Shown: positions 16,835-26,598, counted from the first letter of the stretch. The stretch: DNA of 64,000 bases from Anaerocolumna sp. MB42-C2 (GCF_030913705.1 NZ_CP133190.1:4985501-5049500); one strand, 5' to 3'. The notes: a model not told the origin generated them from the letters alone. Numbers and translations are program-made.

Positions 16835-17200
16835 GACAGAGTTTTCTACTTAAATTGGTTGCAGTATAATTACCGGCTTAATGTTGATACAAAATATACT
16901 ATCTATAAAATCAGAGTTTATTTATGGAATTTAATTAATAATCTGCGGATTGCATAAATCCGGATTTCGGAGAAAGAGTATATATAAACCAGGAATATAG
17001 AGAACATGGAGATAGTACATATATAGTAAAGCAATTCTTCAACAGGGTAAAAGAAAAAGATTATGAAAGTATGATTTGATAAACGGTTATAAACAGAAGA
17101 CAGCAATATAGAAAGAACTGGGATTTTAAATCATGGTAAATTATGGACAACATTGCGGAACAGTAATAGTATCTGTATGAGATAAAAATTGCAGCAAACG
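16835..17200. other. Intergenic stretch without a recognised gene
   Basis: AT-rich DNA between the aldolase terminator and the SDR gene. TATAAT occurs at 16865-16870, but the only TTGACA (16833) is 26 bp away, too far for a promoter. I see no convincing coding frame or RNA here. Confidence 0.5.
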
Positions 17201-17217
17201 ATAGAAAGGAGTCAGGT

Positions 17218-18123
17218 ATGGAGGAGGCAACAAAAAAAATAAATTCGGAACAGGAAGAAAAAAAGAAAATAGCTCTTGTGACAGGAGCCAATTCCGGAAT
17301 GGGCAAAGCAACCACGGCAGCACTTGCCGATCAAGGTTTTCATGTAGTTATGTTATGCAGGAGCCGGGAACGCGGGGAAGCAGCAATGAGGGAACTTCAA
17401 AACGAAAACAACCGTGATTTAAGACTTATGTTATGTAATCTCGGCAAAATGGATGATATCCGGAAGTTTACGGAGGAATTTAAAGCAAACTATGACAGGC
17501 TGGATGTGCTGGTTAATAATGCAGGTGTTATTTCATTAGAAAGACGGGAAACCGAAGACGGGTTAGAAGAACAATTTGGTGTAAATCATATAGGACATTT
17601 CCTGTTAACATTACGCCTGTTGGATAGGATGCAAGCCGGCAGCCGAATCGTAGTAGTAGCATCCGGCGCTCATAAAGTTGGTAAGATACATTTTAATGAT
17701 TATAACTTAAAACGTGGTTTTAATGTAATTACTGCTTATAGTCAATCAAAACTTGCCAATATTTTATTTGCCAGAGAACTGGCAGAGCGTTTAAGAGGCA
17801 GAGGCATTACGGTCAATTGCTGTCATCCCGGTGCTGTTGCTACCTCTATGGGTATAAACAGGGATACGGGATTTGGCAAAACCGTTGTAAAGCTTATAAA
17901 ACCCTATTTTCTCACACCGGAAATGGGGGCCAGTACGGCAGTATATCTTGCTACCAGTCCGGATGTAGAACATGTTACCGGCAAATATTTTTATCGCTGC
18001 TGGATGACAAAAACCTCTAAAGCTGCCAAAAGCAAAAAGGCAGCAAGGAAATTATTTGTCTTAAGTGAGAAGATAACAGGTGAAAAATTTCAGGATTTAA
18101 TAACAAAAGGAGATACAATATGA
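17218..18123 (+). CDS. Short-chain dehydrogenase/reductase (retinol dehydrogenase-like)
   Basis: A 301-residue NAD(P)-dependent oxidoreductase. The cofactor motif TGANSGMGKA is near residue 22, the NNAG motif near residue 100, and the catalytic Tyr and Lys in YSQSK near residue 177. The longer C-terminus and the CHPGAVATSMG motif resemble the RDH-type SDRs that reduce lipophilic carbonyls. AAAGGAG precedes the ATG. The stop overlaps the start of the next gene (ATGA), so it is translationally coupled to a SagB-type oxidoreductase. Confidence 0.85.
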   Translation: MEEATKKINSEQEEKKKIALVTGANSGMGKATTAALADQGFHVVMLCRSRERGEAAMRELQNENNRDLRLMLCNLGKMDDIRKFTEEFKANYDRLDVLVNNAGVISLERRETEDGLEEQFGVNHIGHFLLTLRLLDRMQAGSRIVVVASGAHKVGKIHFNDYNLKRGFNVITAYSQSKLANILFARELAERLRGRGITVNCCHPGAVATSMGINRDTGFGKTVVKLIKPYFLTPEMGASTAVYLATSPDVEHVTGKYFYRCWMTKTSKAAKSKKAARKLFVLSEKITGEKFQDLITKGDTI

Positions 18124-18908
18124 ATAAAGATAAAATAAAAGCTAAGATCACGGAATTAAGGGAAATCATGAAAGCCCAGAATGAGGACTATACCAGTGAC
18201 CAGGAATTAAGGTTACCTCAGCCGCCATTAAATAAAGCAGGGGTAAGCAATAGAAAGATAGCCTTAACCAAAGATTTTGATGCTGTAGTAAAGAACAATA
18301 ATTTTTTAAATCTTCTTAATACAAGAACAAGTAAGCGGAAATATACGGAGGAAGCACTTACTATAGGGGAATTATCTTTCCTCCTCTGGGCGACCCAGGG
18401 AGTGAAGCAGATTGTGGGAAAAGAGAGAAAAGCAACCTTTCGTACCGTTCCTTCTGCCGGTGCAAGACATCCTTTTGAAACTTATCTCTTCATTAACCGG
18501 GTGGAGGGATTGGAACAGGGATTATATCATTACTTACCCTTGGAACATAAACTGGAGTACTTGAAGGCGATTGAGGATCAAACCGAAAAGGTAAACGAAG
18601 CTTTCTGCGGGCAGATCTTTTTTGCCACTGCAGCCGTTGATTTTGTCTGGACCGTGATCCCGTACCGCAGTGAATGGCGTTATACTGTAAATGCACAGAA
18701 ATATGCGTTGGTTGATGCAGGACATCTGTGCCAGAATCTATATTTTGCCAGTGAGTCCATCGGATGCGGAGCCTGCGGTATCGGAGCTTATGAGCAGGAT
18801 TTGGCAGATGGATTATTAGGTCTTAACTCAGCCCCTTCCAGCGCAGAGGATAATGAATTTGTAGTTTATGCGGCGTCCGTTGGTAAGGTAGATAAAAAGG
18901 AAGAGTAA
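18120..18908 (+). CDS. SagB/ThcOx-type nitroreductase-family protein
   Basis: A 262-residue FMN-dependent enzyme of the nitroreductase superfamily, SagB-like branch. The FMN-binding Arg cluster is seen in NTRTSKRKY near residue 60, the PSAGARHPFETYL motif near residue 110, and the GCGACGIGAY motif near residue 220. SagB relatives oxidise azoline rings in peptide natural products, but no precursor peptide or cyclodehydratase gene is nearby, so this is probably a stand-alone oxidoreductase. It overlaps the SDR gene by 4 bp. Confidence 0.83.
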   Translation: MNKDKIKAKITELREIMKAQNEDYTSDQELRLPQPPLNKAGVSNRKIALTKDFDAVVKNNNFLNLLNTRTSKRKYTEEALTIGELSFLLWATQGVKQIVGKERKATFRTVPSAGARHPFETYLFINRVEGLEQGLYHYLPLEHKLEYLKAIEDQTEKVNEAFCGQIFFATAAVDFVWTVIPYRSEWRYTVNAQKYALVDAGHLCQNLYFASESIGCGACGIGAYEQDLADGLLGLNSAPSSAEDNEFVVYAASVGKVDKKEE

Positions 18909-18909
18909 C

Positions 18910-19197
18910 ATGATAATTGGAAGTTTGGTAATTAAAATCCACACCCCCTGGGTACATTCTTTAAAGGAAAAACGTATGGTGGTCAAAAGTATCTGCGCCA
19001 AAGTCAAAAATAAGTTTAATGTGTCCATTGCAGAGGTGGAGGAGCAGGATATTCACCAGATAACGGTATTGGGTTTATCCTGTGTCGCCGGGAATAGTTC
19101 TCTGGCTGACAGTATTTTGGATCATGTAATCAACTTTATTGAAAGTAATACGGAGGGTGAACTTATTGAGACCCAACGGGAAACAATCCAGGTATAA
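18910..19197 (+). CDS. DUF503 (YlxP-like) protein
   Basis: A 95-residue protein matching DUF503 over its whole length: the family start MIIGSLVIKIH, then SLKEKRMVVKSI and the FNVSIAEVEEQD segment. B. subtilis YlxP is encoded near rbfA and has been linked to ribosome assembly; here the gene is instead the third in the SDR/SagB cluster, one base after the SagB stop. The molecular role is unproven. Confidence 0.82.
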   Translation: MIIGSLVIKIHTPWVHSLKEKRMVVKSICAKVKNKFNVSIAEVEEQDIHQITVLGLSCVAGNSSLADSILDHVINFIESNTEGELIETQRETIQV

Positions 19198-19277
19198 AGT
19201 TAACGTATCAAAAAGAAAGCAAGGTAAAAAATAAGCAGTAATATAAATAAAAACACTTCATAAACGGAGAAATAGAT

Positions 19278-19766
19278 ATGGATAATACAGAAGATTTTAA
19301 ACTAAGATTTGCAGAAGAGAAAGATGTCAGTCTTATTTTATCGTTGATTAAAGAATTGGCCTTATATGAAAAAATGTCAGAATATGTAACTGCAACAGAA
19401 GAAATATTAAGGGAATCCTTGTTTGGCCGCAAAGCAGCAGAAGTGCTGATAGCAGAAAAGGGGGAAGTTCCCATAGGATACGCTTTGTATTTTTATAATT
19501 TTTCCACGTTTATTGGTAAACCGGGTCTTTACCTGGAGGATATTTACATTAAACCGGAATTCAGGGGAAATGGCTTTGGCAAAGTAACCTTAGCTTTTCT
19601 GGCGGAATTAGCAGTTAAGAGAGAGTGCTGGGGTATGGAGTGGACTTGTCTTGACTGGAACGAGCCCTCCATACGGTTTTATGAAAGTATCGGAGCGGTT
19701 CACTGGAATGGCTGGAGAATCTATCGCCTGAAAGGCGAGGCACTTCATAATTTAGCAAAAAATTAA
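19278..19766 (+). CDS. GNAT N-acetyltransferase (diamine acetyltransferase-like)
   Basis: A 162-residue acetyl-CoA-dependent acetyltransferase. The acetyl-CoA-binding motif is visible as PEFRGNGFGKVTLAFL near residue 97, with LEDIYI before it, and the C-terminal part (WNEPSIRFYESIGAV) matches the branch that contains spermidine/spermine acetyltransferases. The substrate could be a polyamine or another small amine. AACGGAG lies upstream of the ATG. Confidence 0.82.
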   Translation: MDNTEDFKLRFAEEKDVSLILSLIKELALYEKMSEYVTATEEILRESLFGRKAAEVLIAEKGEVPIGYALYFYNFSTFIGKPGLYLEDIYIKPEFRGNGFGKVTLAFLAELAVKRECWGMEWTCLDWNEPSIRFYESIGAVHWNGWRIYRLKGEALHNLAKN

Positions 19767-19778
19767 GCGAGATATTTT

Positions 19779-19840
19779 AAAATCAAGATAGAGTCCTGGC
19801 ATTTCTGCTTTATGAAAGAAGAAGCTGCCAGGGAGATTTT
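19779..19840. terminator. Bidirectional terminator between convergent genes
   Basis: TCCTGGCA (19794-19801) pairs with TGCCAGGGA (19826-19834), with outer AAAATC and GATTTT arms and an inner GCTT/AAGC pairing. Confidence 0.6.
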
Positions 19841-19842
19841 AA

Positions 19843-21108
19843 TTAATTCATTATACCCAGGTTTAATTTCCAGGTAAGCACCCGGATAACGGATTCATCA
19901 ATGCGGTCCTCTGTTATCTTACCGTTTCTTATGGCATTTAAAACGGCTGGTATCTGTGTGTTATAATCCGTAGCAATTACCAAATCATTACCGGCTATGA
20001 TTGCCTGGACTGCAGCTTCCTCCTCATTCGTATATTCTTTAATGGCATCCATACTTAAGTCATCCGTTATGATTACACCGGGAAAGCCTAATTCCCTACG
20101 AAGAATGGAATGCACTTTGGGTGAGAGGGAAGCCGGATAATCTTTATCCATGCTTAGTACAACATTATGGGAGACTAATATACTTCCGGCTCCGGCTTTT
20201 ATCCCGGCTTTAAAGGGAAGAAAATCACTTTTCTCAAAGTTTATATAACTTCTATGATCAATCGCTATCCCTGTATGAGTATCCACATTGTTACCATAAC
20301 CCGGAAAATGTTTTAAAGTACTGCCAATACCATTTTTCTGCATTATACTTACAACTGTTTTTACATATTGGGAAGTCTGGTCCGCATTTTTGCCAAAAGC
20401 TCTTTTATAGATAAAATCATTGTCATCAGTTGATACATCACAGACCGGGGCCAGATTGACGTTAATGCCAAGACTTAATAATAAATCTGCCTTTTCTTTC
20501 GTATCACTTTTTATTAAATCGAATCCGCCCACTTTATACAAATCTTGTGGGGATTTAAACGGAACAGCTCGAAATGCCTGATATTTACTTAGTCTGTTAA
20601 CAGTTCCGCCCTCTTCATCTACACCGATTAACATAGGTATCTTTGATTTATTCTGATAACCGGCAATGATATTTTTAACATCTTTTATAGTTTTATCTTT
20701 AAAATCCTCTCCAAAAAGAATATATCCTCCCAGACTGTATTTCTCTATGTCGGATAAGGCCTGCTCCCCGATACATCGAACAAAAAATAACTGACCGACT
20801 TTTTCTTCTATTGTCATGCCTTTAAGTATTTCCTCTGCTTTTGATTCATTAGCTGCAGGAGTCGGTTCCGCAGTCGGTGATTGTGTTGGTGATTTTGTGG
20901 GTAACTGTGTCGGAGTTGGTGTGACTGTTGAAGTTGGTTTGGGAGTGGCAGTAGAAACAGGAGCTAATGTTTCTGCTGCGTTAGTAATCGCTGGTGTTAT
21001 TGAGGGTGTTGTATTAGTACTTAGGTTAAGCTCAGGTTTATTTTTACATCCGGTTAAAACTGCTAATATAGAAATTATAGTTAAAATTTTTATAAGATTT
21101 ATATTCAT
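19843..21108 (-). CDS. GH3-family glycosidase lipoprotein (NagZ-like)
   Basis: A 421-residue exported lipoprotein. The signal peptide ends in the lipobox LAVLTGC at residues 15-21. A Thr/Pro-rich linker (about residues 25-90) leads to a GH3 domain. The motifs GVDEEGGTVNRLS, KHFPGYGNNVDTH and the nucleophile region GVIITDDLSMDAI match beta-N-acetylhexosaminidases of the NagZ type, including the KHFPG loop. It probably removes GlcNAc from muropeptides or other glycans at the cell surface. It faces away from the chemoreceptor gene. Confidence 0.87.
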   Translation of the reverse strand: MNINLIKILTIISILAVLTGCKNKPELNLSTNTTPSITPAITNAAETLAPVSTATPKPTSTVTPTPTQLPTKSPTQSPTAEPTPAANESKAEEILKGMTIEEKVGQLFFVRCIGEQALSDIEKYSLGGYILFGEDFKDKTIKDVKNIIAGYQNKSKIPMLIGVDEEGGTVNRLSKYQAFRAVPFKSPQDLYKVGGFDLIKSDTKEKADLLLSLGINVNLAPVCDVSTDDNDFIYKRAFGKNADQTSQYVKTVVSIMQKNGIGSTLKHFPGYGNNVDTHTGIAIDHRSYINFEKSDFLPFKAGIKAGAGSILVSHNVVLSMDKDYPASLSPKVHSILRRELGFPGVIITDDLSMDAIKEYTNEEEAAVQAIIAGNDLVIATDYNTQIPAVLNAIRNGKITEDRIDESVIRVLTWKLNLGIMN

Positions 21109-21157
21109 TTTGGTCCTCCGTTATTTTTTAACAGGTATTCTAAGGCCCACTAACATT

Positions 21158-21185
21158 ATTTTAACACTTATTGTGGTATTGTAAA
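21158..21185 (-). promoter_or_regulatory. Promoter of the GH3 lipoprotein gene
   Basis: On the minus strand, TTTACA (21180-21185) and TAAAAT (21158-21163) are separated by 16 bp. They lie about 50 bp upstream of the start codon. Confidence 0.55.
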
Positions 21186-21390
21186 CAAAAATTACTGAAT
21201 GGTATATACTTACAGTTTTAAATTGGTAAAATCAAGCTGTTTAAATGAAGGTAAGAGTAGAAAATAACCGAATAGTAAAAATTGTCTGTCAATTTATAAC
21301 AGGAAATATTTGGACTATGATTTTGTAAAATATACCTATTTTTATGTCGAAATATGTATTTGTAAGTAAAATAATACCATATATTCTTCA

Positions 21391-21419
21391 TTGATTTGGT
21401 AAAAAAATTGTGATATTAT
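21391..21419 (+). promoter_or_regulatory. Candidate promoter of the PocR-type chemoreceptor gene
   Basis: TTGATT (21391-21396) and TATTAT (21414-21419) with 17 bp between them. This would give a 5' leader of about 225 nt that contains a hairpin (CTGAAT with ATTCAG, 21484-21505). The rest of the 545-bp gap is AT-rich with no open frame of note. Confidence 0.45.
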
Positions 21420-21653
21420 ATAAATATATAATAAATAAAGCAGATATATATATTATAATGTAATAAATTGTCAATGAATATTCTGAATGCAAAGCCGTAT
21501 TCAGATATTATTTTGAATATTACATTTAATGGGAGTAATATTAAGATTTTATTACTATCCTACATGTTCTGGGAGGAGGGTAAGATCAATTAGGCAAAAT
21601 GCAGTTTAAAACCAAAATTTAATACAAGAGCTACTACAATTGGAGGTATTTAA

Positions 21654-22697
21654 ATGGATAATATAAAGGCTGGAAGAACAAACGACTTAACAAATATTCA
21701 ATTAAAGGACGTATTAGATATAGACCTTCTTCAAAAATTTCAAGACAATTTTGCTGAAAGTATGGATATAGCAAGTGTTACGGTAGATGTTAACGGGGAG
21801 CCTGTAACGAAACCGAGTTCTTATACAAGTTTCTGTATTGATTATACCCACTCAACAAAAACGGGTGATGACCGGTGTGCGTTATCCCATAAAAAAGGCG
21901 GTGAAGAAGCTGCCAGAACCGGAAAACCTTATATTTATAAATGTCATGCCGGACTTATTGATTTTGCCGCACCGATTATTGTGGATGGCACATTAATCGG
22001 AACAATTCTTGGGGGTCAGATACTGACAGCAAGACCTGAGGAAGAAGGGTTTAGAAGAGTAGCACAGGAAATTGGTGTGAATCAAGATAAATACATAGAA
22101 GCAGTGAATAAAGTTAATATAACTAATGAGAAAAATATTAGAGCGGCGGCGGAAGTACTCTTTATTGTTGCAAATTCATTATCCCAGATTGGATATCAAA
22201 AGCATAAGCTTAAAAATATGAGTAAGGAGTTATTAGAGGGTTTCAAGCAGATATCGGATACCATGGAAGAACTTGCAGCTACTGCAGTTGAGATTAATTA
22301 TAATCAGGAAGCTTTAAATAAAGAGATTATTAATGTAAAAAATATCTCTACCGAAATCAATGTGATATTGGATTCCATAAAAAGTATAGCTGATCAGACA
22401 AAAATGCTGGGACTTAATGCTTCTATCGAAGCTGCGAGGGCCGGGGAAGCAGGAAAAGGTTTTAGTGTAGTAGCAACAGAGATCAGGAATCTATCCCAGA
22501 ATTCCAAAGAAACTGCATTAAAGATAGTAACCTTAAATGCCGATATTGAAGCCTCCGTTCAGAAAACATTAAAATTATCCGAAGCGACCATGTCCAATAC
22601 GGAACAGCAGTCCGCTGCGGTGGAACAGAACACTGCAGGTGTGGAAGAACTTCTTGCATTTACCAATGAATTGCATATTATGGCAAATGAGAAATAA
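21654..22697 (+). CDS. Soluble PocR-domain methyl-accepting chemotaxis protein
   Basis: A 347-residue protein without membrane segments. Residues about 20-180 form a PocR ligand-binding domain (IDLLQKFQDNFAESM, then FCIDYTHSTKTGDDRC, KCHAGLIDFAAPI and GTILGGQIL), with conserved Cys and His residues. Residues about 200-345 are a shortened MCP signalling coiled coil with the hairpin tip LGLNASIEAARAGEAGKGF. It would signal to CheA/CheW from the cytoplasm. GGAGG lies upstream of the ATG. The ligand is unknown; PocR domains are thought to bind small hydrocarbon-like molecules. Confidence 0.88.
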   Translation: MDNIKAGRTNDLTNIQLKDVLDIDLLQKFQDNFAESMDIASVTVDVNGEPVTKPSSYTSFCIDYTHSTKTGDDRCALSHKKGGEEAARTGKPYIYKCHAGLIDFAAPIIVDGTLIGTILGGQILTARPEEEGFRRVAQEIGVNQDKYIEAVNKVNITNEKNIRAAAEVLFIVANSLSQIGYQKHKLKNMSKELLEGFKQISDTMEELAATAVEINYNQEALNKEIINVKNISTEINVILDSIKSIADQTKMLGLNASIEAARAGEAGKGFSVVATEIRNLSQNSKETALKIVTLNADIEASVQKTLKLSEATMSNTEQQSAAVEQNTAGVEELLAFTNELHIMANEK

Positions 22698-22751
22698 TAA
22701 ATCATTTAATATACATATAATTATTTTATATTTGTGCTCAGCATTAGTTAG

Positions 22752-22795
22752 AAGGAGCTATCACGCTAAAATCAATTGGTGTGAAGCTCCTTTTT
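22752..22795 (+). terminator. Terminator after the chemoreceptor gene
   Basis: AAGGAGCT with an inner TCACGC arm pairs with GTGTGA and AGCTCC, followed by a run of six T. Confidence 0.75.
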
Positions 22796-22915
22796 TCATC
22801 ATTTTTTGTTTATTCATCACTTGCTTTTTTCGGTATTTCCGGAAGCGGTAGCTGCTCATAACAAAAGAATTTTACAGCTGAAATCCGCAGGCCGGTTATA
22901 GTAATATGACCTGCT

Positions 22916-25900
22916 TCATAGCTTTATAAATATATTTAGCTGGGAAAAATCCTTCTCCAAAACCTTTTTATGAAGTTTAATGCCGCCTTTACGGTAAGGG
23001 TTTAATACCGGCTCACCCTCAAGCTTTGTCTCATTTGCATATATGGATATTCGTTCAGAAGAAACAGCAGTTTTATTGCTCACTGAATGTATATGATAAT
23101 GGAAAGCTATATCTTTGCCAAAGCATTTAAATGTTAAGCTTAGACCGTTAAGGTTCTCTGGCAGTACCGGATCAAGAATCAGGGCGTCTTTAAGGAAACG
23201 AATACCTAATATATTGGATACCAGCTGGTTTAAGTAAATCCCAGGGCCGCTGGAATAGAGCCGCCACCCTCCTTTAACCGGTATCTCACCGGCTTTTAAG
23301 TCTTTAAAGTTTTCTGCAAAATCATATCTGTCCGTAAAACTTCCGTCAGAACTGCTGAAATACATATTACTCTGTCTTGGGCAGGCGGTTTTAACAGAAT
23401 TCTTTATCAGTATAGGGTTAATGGTAAATAAACCTTCCCAGGCTGCCGTTCCGTCACCGGTTTTTGCACAGGCTTCCAGATAACGGATATGGGCATGGGT
23501 ATATAAAAGACTAATTTCCCTTCCTACATTGGCAGCCTGTTCTGCTCTTTTAAAGAGTTTGCTGACACCGCCTTTATAGTCGGCAGGATGATCCATTAGG
23601 TGTACTCCATCGGGGAACTTAAGTTCATTACCAATTACTTCCATATTTTTAAGTGCTTGTTTGGGCGTAACCAGTTCTGAAATAATACTGCGGGTCATGG
23701 GAAGGAGTCGGTACGAAATTCCGGTTTCTGAATCCTCAGGATGAAGTATGTATTTGATATCTCCTTTATCATAACTGACGAAACCGGGAATGACCTCATC
23801 TTTTATCAAAAAGGTATTAAAATCTCTTAAAATCTTATCTGCATCTTCTGTTAGTTTTTCAGCAAAAACCGGATCTATATCTGTCAGTGTATTACCAAGA
23901 TGTTTTAAGGTCTGGTAGGCCAGTGCCACAGTCCAGGAACTAACCAGATGTTCAGACATTGTTGGGTCCACAGGCTGGAGGGTGTCATCCCAATCACCGC
24001 CGGCATAGGTAATAAGGCCGGTATCTGCAATAAACCGCGCCTGGATGGCTTTAAAGGCCTTCTTTATATGAAGGAGCAGAGAGTCTTTGGAAGTCTTAGC
24101 ATCTGCATAAGGAAGCGGTGTTAAAAGCAGATCATAATTGCCGGTTTGTTCCAGATAATCACCGATGCACTTAAGAGGCCAGAAGACAACATCACCATGG
24201 CATTCACCAGCATCCAGAGTATAGCGGTCAAACATGAACCACTGAGGCCATTCTCCGGTAGAGACATACTGGTGGGAGAAAATGTTTAAGAGTACCTTAC
24301 GGACAAGAGTGTAGTTCTGGGTCATAAGGAAATATTCCATAGGCCCCTGGCAGACATCTCTGGTGCCCCAGGCTGCACCGCCAGGCTGTTCCAAGCCGTG
24401 AGGGGAAGCAAAATGAATCATAGCATTGTGAGTGTACCACCAGGCGGTCTGATTTAAGATCTCAACAGACTCAGCTATTTGCGGGCTGCCTCCTGTTAAA
24501 TGGAACCCTCTGTTAAGCGATCGGTAAAAGTCTAATGCGGCTGCCTTTTCCTTCTCAAAACGAAGGTCAGGGATTTCTTCTGTATCATTGCTGTCGGTGC
24601 TGCCTTTAATAATACAGGAAAAGGCAGAAGTCTCTTTTAATTGTACGGTTAAAAAACTATCATCGACAGAACTTGTATTCTCAAAAAAGATGCGGTCATC
24701 ACTGATTTTAAAACTGGTTCCGGCAAAGAGCATATCGTAATGGAGCTCTGGATATTCTTCGGATATATTTTTAAAGCGTAAACCGTTTTCCAGGGTTTCA
24801 TAAGTTATCTCTTTGGAGTATTCGGTTTCACCGAGTACTAATTGATTGGTAAGAATAAAATCATACCGTTTCTTTTGAAGACTTTCGGTCTTAAGTATAA
24901 CATAAGTGCTATGGACAGCGGTATAAGAGGTAATTCTTAAGAGATCGCCCGGCAGTACATAATACCATCTTGCATAGTTCATACCCATTTCAAAGAGGGC
25001 GGGAAGAGTAAGCAGTCTGTAAGTGCCTGACAGCTTAATATAAAGATGCTGTCCGCAGTTCTTTTGGATATTTAAAAGTCCTCTTGAGGTGGAGAGAAGC
25101 TTATGAAAGGAGGTATTCCCAAGGATTGTCTGACTCCCGAACAAGCCATACATGTAAGCGGTACTGGCCATAGTGTTTGATCCTATTTCGTCCGTGGTAG
25201 CGGCAGTCAGGCTGTCTGTTAGTACGTTCGGACAGGTCATGATGATTGTGCCGTGTGGACGCTCGGTACGAAGTTCTTTTTCCTTGGTCACTATATGGCT
25301 GTGATCGATGGTAAAAAAAGAGAGCAGCGTATTGTCTTCGTATTCTTCTAATACCCGTTCTGGGAAGAGCTCGGATATCTCATCTGTGGTAAGCGCGGGG
25401 GAAGAGTAAGGTATTCCAAACTCTTGCCGGATGGTCACAACCGGGCAGGGAGAAGTAAGGTCTTTTTTAAGACCGGTATAAGCAGTTTTTATTTCTTCCT
25501 CATATTCAACACCCTCGATGGCTTCTGGATGATTTTCCTTGGCAAGTCCGTAAAAAGCAGTTATTACCGGAGAAGCCAAGGAAAACTTCTCGGTCTGCAA
25601 AGCAGTATAGGAGAATTCGAACTGATAATTAACATCGGGTAGAGCCTCTAAGAGTGCTCCGGGGATATTGCTGTCTTTATAAGAAGTCTTAAAGAACTGC
25701 ATTCCATCCGTTGCGTAATGAACAACCGGTATTCCCACGGAACCTTGTCTTAAATAAGGGTAATTCCCGGTTTGTTCCTGATTTTGTCTGGAACAAACTG
25801 TATAGCCATTCTTGGTACAGAATATGCTGTGACCAAGGTATTGAGAAACATAAAGTTCGTTGGTAAGTACACTGCCGGCAGAGGAAACACCGATATCTTG

Positions 25901-26263
25901 ACCATATAAGAGATCTACTGTTTCTCCGTTTCCTTTAAGGACAACGTCCCAGAACCAGATTCCTTCAAGTCCATAGAAAGTTACTTCATAACTGATGCCG
26001 GAGACAGTACCGCTAAAGACTAGAGAATTCATCCCTTTTTTCAGAACAGATTTGGAACGGATTCCAAGGAGCGGATAAGCGTGAACAGAATCCTCTTTGT
26101 ATATTCTCAGATATATATTGTTTGGTGAGCCATCTATTGCATTACCGCGAAACTCATTTAACATAGTTCCTTGATGGTTAAAATCAAAGATGTCACCGGT
26201 GGGCAGAAAGCGATAGGTCGTTTTGCCCTTTTGAATTACATATAAGTTTTCAAATAACTTCAT
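22916..26263 (-). CDS. GH94 phosphorylase, probable 1,2-beta-oligoglucan phosphorylase
   Basis: A 1115-residue cytoplasmic enzyme of glycoside hydrolase family 94 with no signal peptide. It has a long N-terminal beta-sandwich region and an (alpha/alpha)6 catalytic domain; the general acid Asp should lie in GGDWDDTLQPVDP, the motif used by the large phosphorylases active on 1,2-beta-oligoglucans. The length matches those enzymes (about 1110 residues) and exceeds cellobiose phosphorylases (about 810). It would release glucose 1-phosphate from imported sophoro-oligosaccharides. It is divergent from the ABC transporter operon and shares its operator motif. Another GH94 specificity cannot be excluded. 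Confidence 0.75.
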   Translation of the reverse strand: MKLFENLYVIQKGKTTYRFLPTGDIFDFNHQGTMLNEFRGNAIDGSPNNIYLRIYKEDSVHAYPLLGIRSKSVLKKGMNSLVFSGTVSGISYEVTFYGLEGIWFWDVVLKGNGETVDLLYGQDIGVSSAGSVLTNELYVSQYLGHSIFCTKNGYTVCSRQNQEQTGNYPYLRQGSVGIPVVHYATDGMQFFKTSYKDSNIPGALLEALPDVNYQFEFSYTALQTEKFSLASPVITAFYGLAKENHPEAIEGVEYEEEIKTAYTGLKKDLTSPCPVVTIRQEFGIPYSSPALTTDEISELFPERVLEEYEDNTLLSFFTIDHSHIVTKEKELRTERPHGTIIMTCPNVLTDSLTAATTDEIGSNTMASTAYMYGLFGSQTILGNTSFHKLLSTSRGLLNIQKNCGQHLYIKLSGTYRLLTLPALFEMGMNYARWYYVLPGDLLRITSYTAVHSTYVILKTESLQKKRYDFILTNQLVLGETEYSKEITYETLENGLRFKNISEEYPELHYDMLFAGTSFKISDDRIFFENTSSVDDSFLTVQLKETSAFSCIIKGSTDSNDTEEIPDLRFEKEKAAALDFYRSLNRGFHLTGGSPQIAESVEILNQTAWWYTHNAMIHFASPHGLEQPGGAAWGTRDVCQGPMEYFLMTQNYTLVRKVLLNIFSHQYVSTGEWPQWFMFDRYTLDAGECHGDVVFWPLKCIGDYLEQTGNYDLLLTPLPYADAKTSKDSLLLHIKKAFKAIQARFIADTGLITYAGGDWDDTLQPVDPTMSEHLVSSWTVALAYQTLKHLGNTLTDIDPVFAEKLTEDADKILRDFNTFLIKDEVIPGFVSYDKGDIKYILHPEDSETGISYRLLPMTRSIISELVTPKQALKNMEVIGNELKFPDGVHLMDHPADYKGGVSKLFKRAEQAANVGREISLLYTHAHIRYLEACAKTGDGTAAWEGLFTINPILIKNSVKTACPRQSNMYFSSSDGSFTDRYDFAENFKDLKAGEIPVKGGWRLYSSGPGIYLNQLVSNILGIRFLKDALILDPVLPENLNGLSLTFKCFGKDIAFHYHIHSVSNKTAVSSERISIYANETKLEGEPVLNPYRKGGIKLHKKVLEKDFSQLNIFIKL

Positions 26264-26337
26264 AGAGTCAGGTCCTTTCTACGTTAGCAACATTAATATG
26301 ATAACTTCCAGCCCCAAATAGTCCTTATAAATTAAGA

Positions 26338-26353
26338 ATGGAAACGATACCAT
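26338..26353. promoter_or_regulatory. LacI-type operator, phosphorylase side
   Basis: ATGGAAACGATACCAT is a near-palindrome differing at one base from the operator on the other arm. It lies about 15-30 bp downstream of the predicted start of the minus-strand promoter, a roadblock position. Confidence 0.8.
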
Positions 26354-26374
26354 ATTTATGAGTTATTGAAAAAC

Positions 26375-26403
26375 ATTATATCGTTGCAAAAAGTAAATGT
26401 CAA
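26375..26403 (-). promoter_or_regulatory. Promoter of the GH94 phosphorylase gene
   Basis: On the minus strand, TTGACA (26398-26403) and TATAAT (26375-26380) are separated by exactly 17 bp. This is a consensus sigma-A promoter. Confidence 0.85.
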
Positions 26404-26539
26404 TGAAAATATAGAGAATCGTAATTTAAAATTGTATAAAATTTTCGCTATATAAGGAAAAAATGGCTAAAACTTGTAAAAAATATATATGATTGAGATG
26501 AAATATAAAAAACAAAAATGCAAATTATTAAAAAATTGA

Positions 26540-26568
26540 TTGACAAAGAGGAAATACAACATTATAAT
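26540..26568 (+). promoter_or_regulatory. Promoter of the oligosaccharide ABC operon
   Basis: TTGACA (26540-26545) and TATAAT (26563-26568) with exactly 17 bp between them. It is the mirror image of the phosphorylase promoter. Confidence 0.85.
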
Positions 26569-26598
26569 TTTTAACATAAATCACAATTTAATTTAAAA

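Noticed and set aside
16833..16870. TTGACA and TATAAT as a promoter after the aldolase gene
   Set aside because: The spacer is 26 bp, far from the 16-18 bp needed.
18120..18908. The SagB-like gene as part of an azoline-peptide (TOMM) cluster
   Set aside because: No precursor peptide, cyclodehydratase or exporter gene is nearby; the neighbours are an SDR and DUF503.
19843..21108. The GH3 gene as the beta-glucosidase partner of the beta-1,2-glucan locus
   Set aside because: Its KHFPG and FPGYGNN motifs are of the NagZ hexosaminidase type, and it lies beyond the chemoreceptor gene without the shared operator.
20816..21184. A 122-codon plus-strand frame antisense to the GH3 lipoprotein
   Set aside because: It is the mirror of the Thr/Pro linker and signal peptide, giving a false Val/Gly repeat protein.
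21484..21510. GAATGCAAAGCCG resembling the core of a c-di-GMP-I riboswitch before a chemoreceptor gene
   Set aside because: The GCAAAGCC sits in the loop of a CTGAAT/ATTCAG hairpin, and the other aptamer parts, including the tetraloop receptor and the AGGTAGCCG strand, are absent.
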